A DNA stretch of 64,000 nucleotides from Branchiostoma floridae. Lineage: Eukaryota; Chordata; Leptocardii; Amphioxiformes; Branchiostomatidae. A program made the position numbers and the translations under genes. Numbering within the stretch: the stretch's first letter is position 1; each line of letters starts with the position of its first letter. Positions 51,122 to 61,241 of this stretch are shown in pieces. The stretch is taken from the NCBI RefSeq assembly GCF_000003815.2, contig NC_049980.1, positions 10,341,599 through 10,405,598 of the forward strand, written 5' to 3'. The notes beneath the pieces were generated by a model. That model was not told the origin of the DNA. It saw nothing but the letters and a program-made list of their open reading frames with translations, and did not search any database.

Positions 51122-54100
51122 GGGCAAACTTGGTATCATTCGAAAGGTCCAGAAGTGAGGAATCGAAGGGTGAAAACCGCAAAATATTCGGATACTTCCT
51201 TCTCGAGTTATTCGTGAGCATAGGCACTCTGTTTAGGGGCCACCACTGGCTATTTTTTTTAAACACCGCCTGTCACGGCGCTTGGTAGGGTGGTGACTTA
51301 AGACTGCGATTGTAGCTTAGAGTTCAAGTTCCGGCCCGGCAAACTTGGTATCATTCGAAAGGTCCACAAGTGAGGAATCTAAGGGTGAAAACCGCACAAT
51401 ATTCGGATACTTCCTTCTCGAGTTATTCTTGAGCATAGGCGCTTTGTTTAAGCGCAACCGCTGGCTATTTTTTTGAAACACCGCCTGTCACGGCGCCTGG
51501 TAGGGTGGTGACTTAAGACTGCGATTGTAGCTTAGAGTTTAAGTTTCGGCCCGGCAAACTTGGTATCATTCAAAAGGTCCACAAGTGAGGAATCGAAGGG
51601 TGAAAACCGCATAATATTCGGATACTTCCTTCTCGAGTTATTCTTGAGCATAGGCGCTCTGTTTAGGCACAACCGCTGGCTACTTTTTTGAAACACCGGC
51701 TGTCACGGCGCCTGGTAGGGTGGTGACTTAAGACTGCGATTGTAGCTTAGAGTTCAAGTTCCGGCCCGGCTAACTTGGTATCATTCGAAAGGTCCAGAAG
51801 TGAGGAATCGAAGGGTGAAAACCGCAAAATATTCGGATACTTCCTTCTCGAGTTATTCTTGAGCATAGTCGCCCTGTTTAGGCGCAACCGCTGGCTATTT
51901 TTTGAAACACCGCCTGTCACGTCGCTTGGTAGGGGGTCACTTAAGACTGCGATTGTAGCTTAGAGTTCAAGTTCCGGCCCGGCAAACTTGGTATCATTCG
52001 AAAGGTCCAGAAGTGAGGAATCGAAGGGTGAAAACCGCAAAATATTCGGATACTTCCTTCTCGAGTTATTCTTGAGCATAGGCGCTTTGTTTAAGCGCAA
52101 CCGCTGGCTATTTTTTTGAAACACCGACTGTCACGCGCTTGGTAGGGTGGTGACTTAAGGCTGCGATTGTAGCTTAGAGTTCAAGTTGCGGCCCGGCAAA
52201 CTTGGTATCATTCGAAAGGTCCACAGGTGAGGAATCGAAGGGTGAAAACTGCAAAATATTCGGATACTTCCTTCTCGAGTTATTCTTGAGCATAGGCGCT
52301 TTGTTTAAGCGCAACCGCTGGCTATTTTTTTGAAACACCGCCTGTCACGGCGCCTGGTAGGTTGGTGATTTAAGACTGCGATTGTAGCTGAGAGTTCAAG
52401 TTTCGGCCCGGCAAACTTGGTATCATTCGAAAGGTCCAGAAATGAGGAATCGAAGGGTGAAAACCGCAAAATATTCGGATACTTCCTTCTCGAGTTATTC
52501 TTGAGCATAGGCGCTCTGTTTAGGCGCCACCACTGGCTGTTTTTTTTTTTAAACACCGCCTGTCACTGCGCTTGGTAGGGTTGTAACTTAAGACTGCGAT
52601 TGTAGCTTAGAGTTCAAGTTCCGGCCCGGCAAACTTGGTATCATTCAAAAGGTCCACAAGTGAGGAATCGAAGGGTGAAAACTGCATAATATTCGGATAC
52701 TTCCTTCTCGAGTTATTCTTGAGCATAGGCGCTCTGTTTAGGCAAAACCGCTGGCTATTTTTTTGAAACACCGGCTGTCACGGCACCTGGTAGGGTGGTG
52801 ACTTAAGACGGCGATTGTAGCTTAGAGTTTAAGTTTCGGCCCGGCAAACTTGGTATCATTCGAAAGGTCCACAAGTGAGGAATTGAAGGGTGAAAACTGC
52901 ATAATATTCGGATACTTCCTTCTCGAGTTATTCTTGAGCATAGGCGCTCTGTTTAGGCACAACCGCTGGCTACTTTTTTTAAACACCGGCTGTCACGGCG
53001 CTTGGTAGGGTGGTGACTTAAGACTGCGATTGTAGCTTAGAGTTCAAGTTCCGGCCCGGCAAACTTGGTATCATTCGAAAGGTCCACAAGTGAGAAATCG
53101 AAGGGTGAAAACCGCAAAATATTCGGATACTTCCTTCTCGAGTTATTCTTGAGCATAGACGCTCTGTTTAGGCAAAACCGCTGGCTATTTTTTTGAAACA
53201 CCGGCTGTCACGGCGCCTGTTAGGGTGGTGACTTAAGACTGCGACTGTAGCTTAGAGTTCAAGTTCCGGCCCGGCAAACTTGGTATCATTCGAAAGGTCC
53301 ACAAGTGAGAAATCGAAGGGTGAAAACCGCAAAATATTCGGATACTTCCTTCTCGAGTTATTCTTGAGCATAGGCGCTTTGTTTAAGCGCAACCGCTGTC
53401 TATTTTTTGAAACACCGCCTGTCACGTCGCTTGGTAGGGGGGTCACTTAAGACTGCGATTGTAGCTTAGAGTTCAAGTTCCGGCTCGGCAAACTTGGTAT
53501 CATTCGAAAGGTCCAGAAGTGAGAAATCGAATGGTGAAAACCGCAAAATATTCGGATACTTCCTTCTCGAGTTATTCGTGAGCATAGGCGCTTTGTTTAA
53601 GCGCAACCGCTGGCTGTTTTTTTGAAACACCACCTGTCACGGCGCCTGGTAGGGTGGTGACTTAAGACTGCGATTGTAGCTTAGAGTTCAAGTTCCGGCC
53701 CGGCAAACTTGGTATCATTCGAAAGGTCCAGAAGTGAGAAATCGAATGGTGAAAATTGCAAAATATTCGGATACTTCCTTCTCGAGTTATTCTTGAGCAT
53801 AGGCGCTTTGTTTAAGCGCAACCGCTGGCTGTTTTTTTGAAACACCACCTGTCACGGCGCCTGGTAGGGTGGTGACTTAAGACTGCGATTGTAGCTTAGA
53901 GTTCAAGTTCCGGCCCGGCAAACTTGGTATCATTCGAAAGGTCCAGAAGTGAGGAATCGAAGGGTGAAAACCGCAAAATATTCGGATACTTCCTTCTCGA
54001 GTTATTCTTGAGCATAGTCGCCCTGTTTAGGCGCAACCGCTGGCTCTTTTTTTGAAACACCGGCTGTCTAGGCGCTTGGTAGGGTGGTGACTTAAGGCTG

Positions 54101-57100
54101 TGATTGTAGCTGAGAGTTCAAGTTGCGGCCTGGCAAACTTGGTATCATTCGAAAGGTCCGCACGTGAGGAATGGAAGGGTGAAAACTGCAAAATATTCGG
54201 ATACTTCCTTCTCGAGTTATTCTTGAGCATAGGCGCTTTGTTTAAGCGCAACCGCTGGCTATTTTTTTGAAACACCGGCTGTCACGGCGCCTGGTAGGGT
54301 GGTGACTTAAGACTGCGATTGTAGCTTAGAGTTTAAGTTTCGGCCCGGCAAACTTGGTATCATTCGAAAGGTCCACAAGTGAGGAATCGAAGGGTGTAAA
54401 CTGCATAATATTCGGATACTTCCTTCTCGAGTTATTCTTGAGCATAGACGCTCTGTTTAGGCACCACCACTGGCTGTTTTTTTTTTAAACACCGCCTGTC
54501 ACTGCGCTTGGTAGGGTTGTAACTTAAGACTGCGATTGTAGCTTAGAGTTCAAGTTCCGGCCCGGCAAACTTGGTATCATTCAAAAGGTCCACAAGTGAG
54601 GAATCGAAGGGTGAAAACCGCAAAATATTCGGATACTTCCTTCTCGAGTTATTTTTGAGCATAGTCGCCCTGTTTAGGCGCAACCGCTGGCTACTTTTTT
54701 GAAACACCGGCTGTCACGGCGCCTTTTAGGGTGGTGACTTAAGACTGCGATTGTAGCTTAGAGTTTAAGTTTCGGCCCGGCAAACTTGGTATCATTCGAA
54801 AGGTCCACAAGTGAGGAATCGAAGGGTGAAAACCGCAAAATATTCGGATACTTCCTTCTCGAGTTATTCTTGAGCATAGACGCTCTGTTTAGGCAAAACC
54901 GCTGGCTATTTTTTTGAAACACCGCCTGTCACGGCGCCTGGTAGGGTGGTGACTTAAGACTGCGATTGTAGCTTAGAGTTTAAGTTTCGGCCCGGCAAAC
55001 TTGGTATCATTCAAAAGGTCCAAAAGTGAGGAATCGAAGGGTGAAAACCGCATAATATTCGGATACTTCCTTCTCGAGTTATTCTTGAGCATAGGCGCTC
55101 TGTTTGGCACAACCGCTGGCTACTTTTTTGAAACACCGGCTGTCACGGCGCTTGGTAGGGTGGTGACTTAAGACTGCGATTGTAGCTTAGAGTTCAAGTT
55201 CCGGCCCGGCTAACTTGGTATCATTTGAAAGGTCCAGAAGTGAGGAATCGAAGGGTGAAAACCGCAAAATATTCGGATACTTCCTTCTCGAGTTATTCTT
55301 GAGCATAGTCGCCCTGTTTAGGCGCAACCGCTGGCTATTTTTTGAAACACCGCCTGTCACGTCGCTTGGTAGGGGGTCACTTAAGACTGCGATTGTAGCT
55401 TAGAGTTCAAGTTCCGGCCCGGCAAACTTGGTATCATTCGAAAGGTCCAGAAGTGAGGAATCGAAGGGTGAAAACCGCAAAATATTCGGATACTTCCTTC
55501 TCGAGTTATTCTTGAGCATAGGCGCTTTGTTTAAGCGCAACCGCTGGCTATTTTTTTGAAACACCGACTGTCACGCGCTTGGTAGGGTGGTGACTTAAGG
55601 CTGCGATTGTAGCTTAGAGTTCAAGTTGCGGCCCGGCAAACTTGGTATCATTCGAAAGGTCCACAGGTGAGGAATCGAAGGGTGAAAACTGCAAAATATT
55701 CGGATACTTCCTTCTCGAGTTATTCTTGAGCATAGGCGCTTTGTTTAAGCGCAACCGCTGGCTATTTTTTTGAAACACCGCCTGTNNNNNNNNNNNNNNN
55801 NNNNNNNNNNNNNNNNNNNNNNNNNNNNNNNNNNNNNNNNNNNNNNNNNNNNNNNNNNNNNNNNNNNNNNNNNNNNNNNNNNNNNNNNNNNNNNNNNNNN
55901 NNNNNNNNNNNNNNNNNNNNNNNNNNNNNNNNNNNNNNNNNNNNNNNNNNNNNNNNNNNNNNNNNNNNNNNNNNNNNNNNNNNNNNNNNNNNNNNNNNNN
56001 NNNNNNNNNNNNNNNNNNNNNNNNNNNNNNNNNNNNNNNNNNNNNNNNNNNNNNNNNNNNNNNNNNNNNNNNNNNNNNNNNNNNNNNNNNNNNNNNNNNN
56101 NNNNNNNNNNNNNNNNNNNNNNNNNNNNTATTCGGATACTTCCTTCTCGAGTTATTTTTGAGCATAGTCGCCCTGTTTAGGCGCAACCGCTGGCTACTTT
56201 TTTGAAACACCGGCTGTCACGGCGCCTTTTAGGGTGGTGACTTAAGACTGCGATTGTAGCTTAGAGTTTAAGTTTCGGCCCGGCAAACTTGGTATCATTC
56301 GAAAGGTCCACAAGTGAGGAATCGAAGGGTGAAAACCGCAAAATATTCGGATACTTCCTTCTCGAGTTATTCTTGAGCATAGGCGCTCTGTTTAGGCGCA
56401 ACCGCTGGCTATTTTTTTGAAACACCGGCTGTCACGGCGCCTGGTAGGGTGGTGACTTAAGACTGCGATTGTAGCTTAGAGTTTAAGTTTCGGCCCGGCA
56501 AACTTGGTATCATTCAAAAGGTCCACAAGTGAGGAATCGAAGGGTGAAAAATCGCCTAATATTCAGATACTTCCTTCTCGAGTTATTCTTGAGCATAGGC
56601 GCTCTGTTTAGGCAAAACCGCTGGCTATTTTTTGAAACACCGCCTGTCACGTCGCCTGGTAGGGTGGTGACTTAAGACTGCCGATTGGTAGCTTAGAAGT
56701 TTAAGGTTCCGGCCCGGGCAAACTTGGGTATCATTCGGAAGGGTCCACAAGTGGAGTAATCGAAAGGGTGAAAACCGGCAAAATATTGGGATACTTCCTT
56801 CTCGAGTTATTCTTGAGCATAGGCGCTCTGTTTAGGCAAACCGCTGGCTATTTTTTTGAAACACCGCCTGTCACGGCGCCTGGTAGGGTGGTGACTTAAG
56901 ACTGCGATTGTAGCTTAGAGTTTAAGTTTCGGCCCGGCAAACTTGGTATCATTCAAAAGGTCCACAAGTGAGGAATCGAAGGGTGAAAACTGCATAATAT
57001 TCGCATACTTCCTTCTCGAGTTATTCTTGAGCATAGGCGCTCTGTTTAGGCAAAACCGCTGGCTATTTTTTTGAAACACCGGCTGTCACGGCACCTGGTA

Positions 57101-57329
57101 GGGTGGTGACTTAAGACTGCGATTGTAGCTTAGAGTTTAAGTTTCGGCCCGGCAAACTTGGTATCATTCGAAAGGTCCACAAGTGAGGAATTGAAGGGTG
57201 AAAACTGCATAATATTCGGATACTTCCTTCTCGAGTTATTCTTGAGCATAGGCGCTCTGTTTAGGCACAACCGCTGGCTACTTTTATGAAACACCGGCTG
57301 TCACGGCGCTTGGTAGGGTGGTGACTTAA
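51122..57329 (+). repeat. Satellite array, about 215-bp unit, block 1
   Basis: About 29 head-to-tail units including the gap. The marker AACTTGGTATCATT recurs at 51342, 51557, 51772, 51985, 52199, 52413, 52632, 52847 and so on, mostly 213-215 bp apart. Each unit also carries TACTTCCTTCTCGAGTTATT, GGTAGGGTGGTGACTTAAG and TGTAGCTTAGAGTTCAAGTT. Units differ by a few percent. Long antisense open frames recur in every unit but only reflect its length and low stop density. Confidence 0.97.
55786..56128. other. Assembly gap (343 N)
   Basis: A run of N inside the satellite array. Its flanks match sequence elsewhere in the array, so its true length is uncertain. Confidence 0.99.
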
Positions 57330-60300
57330 GAGCAGATGTCTGTAAGGATCAAACAATGGTGGCAAAGGTAAAAAAATCGATTTGGCTCATATTTTGCACA
57401 ATGATAGTACTTGGTCCACAACCCCTCAAAATAGCTTTCTTTTAGATCAAAACTCCTTGTTGCCATAGTAACGGGCCAACAAAGTTTTCTGGCCATTTTC
57501 CCCAATTTCCGCATCTCAAAAACACGGAAATCGGCATACTTTACGGCATTGTCACTCCAACACCTTTTATTGTATCGTCAAAACAAAACAAGATCTGAAT
57601 AGACCAACATTTTGGCTTTTTAGAAATTGTTGTGAAATTTCCAACGAGATAAAATTGAGTTCTTGGGCAGCATCAAAACAATACAATGTTTCAAGCTTCA
57701 AAATAACGTAATTTTTGGCCCAACTTTGTAACGACATAAGTGCCGAGCTGGTAATTTTTTTGACTTGAAACTTGTACCCTGTATAGATGATTGATATATC
57801 TATCAAATGCATTGTTGCAAAGTTTGGGGTCTTGTTTGGTTGTCACGTGGTCGTCCTCAAAAGTAGGCCAGTTTTTGCGTTTGACGAAAATTGTGAATTT
57901 TAGCCTTGTTCAAAGTACTACATGTGACAAAATAAAACAGAATTCTAACTCAACTTCTTGTCAAAGAGAGATCTATGTATTGTCTATTTAATAAATGCTT
58001 GAAGAGTTTTAGATCGTGACGTTTAGTCACGTGGTTGTCCCTGGAAGTAGGCCATTTTTTTTGCGTTTGGCAAAATTTTGAATTCTAGGCATGTTCAAAG
58101 GCTTTTCTGTGACAAAGTGAATTTGAATTCTGATTCAACTTCTTGTCAAAGGGAAACCTAGGTATTGCCTATCTAATAAATGATTTCAGAGTTTTGTGTC
58201 ATAAAATGTAGTCCCGTGGTTGTCCCTGAAAGTAGGTCACTTTTTTTGCATTTGGCGAAAATTGTGAATTTTAGCCATGTTCAAAGTGTTTTCTGTGACA
58301 AATTGAATTCAAATTCTGATTCAACTTCTTTCAAAGAGAAACCTAGGTATTGCCTATCTAATAAATGATTGCAGAGTTTTGAGTCATGAAATGCAGTCAC
58401 GTGGTTGTCACTGAAAGTAGGTCAATTTTTGCATTTGGCGAAAATTGTGAATTCTAGCCATTTTACCATTCTAACCAAGTACTCTACATGACAAAGCAAA
58501 TTAGAATACTGATTCAACTTCTCGTCAAAGAAAGAAAGATCTATGTATCGCCTAACTAATAAATGCTTGAAGAGTTTCAAGAAGTGATTTTTAGTCACAT
58601 AGTTGTCCCTGAAAGTAGGCCATATCTAGATCTATCAAATGAATTCTAGTGAGCGTCCCTTTAGATACGCATTACAGAACGTAGCTGAAACAATATTTCA
58701 TATTATGTATTGCATATCACTATTTTAAAAGACACAGAGGCCATGCAACACTAATCTTTGATCAAACACTGTATTCAATTCAGTATCAGTCATTGTAGTG
58801 CCAATCCAATACTCATTGACATCGTTTTAACGTTTAAAAACGTTTGAAATTTGCACATTGTAAAATGTTAGCAAAAACAAACTTTCCAAAAGTCATCTGC
58901 TCCAAAGTATCAGAGTCTTCTAACATAATTTCTCTAAGCCTGAATAAGAACACTTCAAGTACATTTTATAACGTTTCAGATCTCTCAAAACCAAATAGAT
59001 AATATATACTAGAGTTCCACGACCCCATACATTCGCCAAATAATTCTACCCTTTACAACTACTGTATTAATTGTTTTGGTCATTAATTATGCAAATAAGA
59101 TTTTCATTTGTATAGATTCTATTACTTTTTTATCTCCTCCACCGAATAACAGATGTAAACAATCTATGTTAAAAAGATTTTCATCGCATTTTGTAATAAT
59201 TTATGCAAGTAAGGACCTCATTTGCATAACTAATGTTCAACAATAATGTTCACCTGAACATAACTTCCAAATGCTACCAGTAAGAAGTTCCCGTCATTTA
59301 CAACAATGACATCGGAGCATTTTCTAATCAATTATGCAAATTGGGTCTTTATTTTGCATGATATGTATTGATCAATATTCTTTCCTATTTCAGTTACATT
59401 TGCCACTTTCTAATGGTCCTATAATGGAACTGGGCGTGTTTAATTGTTTTCCTAATTATTTATGTAAATTAGATTCCGATTTGTAAAGTAAATATGTATT
59501 TATATAAAGCATCTCTTAAGCTATCTACATACCAAAAATCATGACAATCCGTTAACCCCTTCTTGAGTTATTCTCTTTCAAAGCTTGAGTTATTCTCTTT
59601 CAAAGTCCTACATTAAACCTGTCCTGCAGTTTCAAAACAAGCCGCTAGGAGGCATAAACCTACACCACTTACTCTCGGCATCAAGACCTGTCTACCACTA
59701 AAAAATCATAGCCGCAGCATGTTCAGAACTCGACATATCAAACCCGGAAATTCCTTTGCAGTACCTTAACAGGCCGCTAGGCGGCCCAAAATCTATTCGT
59801 TTCCAAGTCTCATACCCACATACCGAATATCAATACAATCCATTTAGGCGTTCTTGAGTTATTCTGGTCTTCTACAAACATACATACAAACGCTACCCAA
59901 AACATACCTTTTGGGCGAAGGTAAAAACGCTCTCTTTAATTCTAGGAGTAAAACATAAACATCTGAAAATGGGGACAACTAACGCCAACCAACCAATGAG
60001 GACAACCAACGCCAAGATCCAAACCTTTACAATTAATTGTTTGACAGCCAATACCTACAGCTACATTTGACAAAAAGTTTAATCATAATTCTATTCCACT
60101 TTGCTAAGCATTGTACTTTGGATGCAGCTAAAGTTTACAATTTCCATCTAAAGTGACCTACTTTCAGGGACAACCACGTGATTAAATGTCACAATCTGAA
60201 ACTCTACAAACATTTATCATATAGGCGTTGTCTACATTAACCTTTGATAAGAAGTTGAGTTAGACTTCTTTTTACATGTAGAGTACTTTGAACATGGCTA

Positions 60301-61241
60301 AAATTCACAATTTTCGCCAAATGCAAAAAATGACCTGCTTTCAGGGACAACCACGGGACTACATTTTATGACACAAAACTCTGAAATCATTTATTAGATA
60401 GGCAATACCTAGGTTTCCCTTTGACAAGAAGTTGAATCAGAATTCAAATTCACTTTGTCACAGAAAAGCCTTTGAACATGCCTAGAATGCAAAATTTTGC
60501 CAAACGCAGAAAAAAGTGGCCTACTTCCAGGGACAACCACGTGACTAAACGTCACGATCTAAAACTCTTCAAGCATTTATTAAATAGACAATACATAGAT
60601 CTCTCTTTGACAAGAAGTTGAGTTAGATTTCTGTTTTATTTTGTCACATGTAGTACTTTGAACATGGCTAAAATTCACAATTTTCGTCAAACGCAAAAAC
60701 TGGCCTACTTTTGAGGACGACCACGTGACAACCAAACAAGACCCCAAACTTTGCAACAATGCATTTGATAGATATATCAATCATCTATACAGGGTACAAG
60801 TTTCATGTTTTAAAAATTACCAGCTCGGCACTTATGGCGTTACAAAGTTGGGCCAAAAATTACGTTATTTTGAAGCTTGAAATATTGTATTGTTTTGATG
60901 CTGCCCAAGAACTCAATTTTATCTCGTTGGAAATTTCACAACAATTTCTAAAAAGCCAAAATGTTGGTCTATTCAGATCTTGTTTTGTTTTGACGATACA
61001 ATAAAAGGTGTTGGAGTGGCAATGCCGTAAAGTATGCCGATTTCCGTGTTTTTGAGATGCGGAAATTGGGGAAAATGGCCAGAAAACTTTGTTGGCCCGT
61101 TACCATGGCAACAAGGAGTTTTGATCTAAAAGAAAGCTATTTTGAGGGGTTGTGGACCAAGTACTATCACTGTGCAAAATATGAGCCAAATCGATTTTTT
61201 GACCTTTGCCACCATTGCTTGATCCTTACAGACATTTGCTC
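57330..61241. mobile_element. 3.9-kb fold-back transposon inserted in the satellite
   Basis: The left end GAGCAGATGTCTGTAAGGAT and the inverse of the right end (GAGCAAATGTCTGTAAGGAT) begin arms that stay highly similar for over 1 kb (left to about 58640, right from about 60150). The 1.5-kb centre is AT-rich and encodes nothing. TTAA lies at 57326-57329 and 61242-61245 (CTTAAG on both sides); an uninterrupted satellite unit has it once, so the element sits at a duplicated TTAA or CTTAAG target. TTAA fits piggyBac-type insertion, but the end sequence is not diagnostic. A non-autonomous element. Confidence 0.85.
57842..58630 (+). repeat. Tandem repeats of about 185 bp in the left arm
   Basis: GTCACGTGGTTGTCCCTGAA-like units start near 57842, 58026, 58211, 58396 and 58593. 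The right arm holds four inverted counterparts near 60705, 60523, 60337 and 60169. Confidence 0.8.

Noticed and set aside
51530-51550. tRNA-type B box in the satellite unit (GAGTTCAAGTTCC)
   Set aside because: It misses a conserved position of the B box and no A box lies at the right distance.
51122-57329. CRISPR-like array
   Set aside because: Units are directly contiguous 215-bp repeats without unique spacers, in an animal genome.
57326-57516. 62-66-codon frames in both arms of the fold-back element
   Set aside because: The same short frames appear in both inverted arms, with no transposase-like motif.
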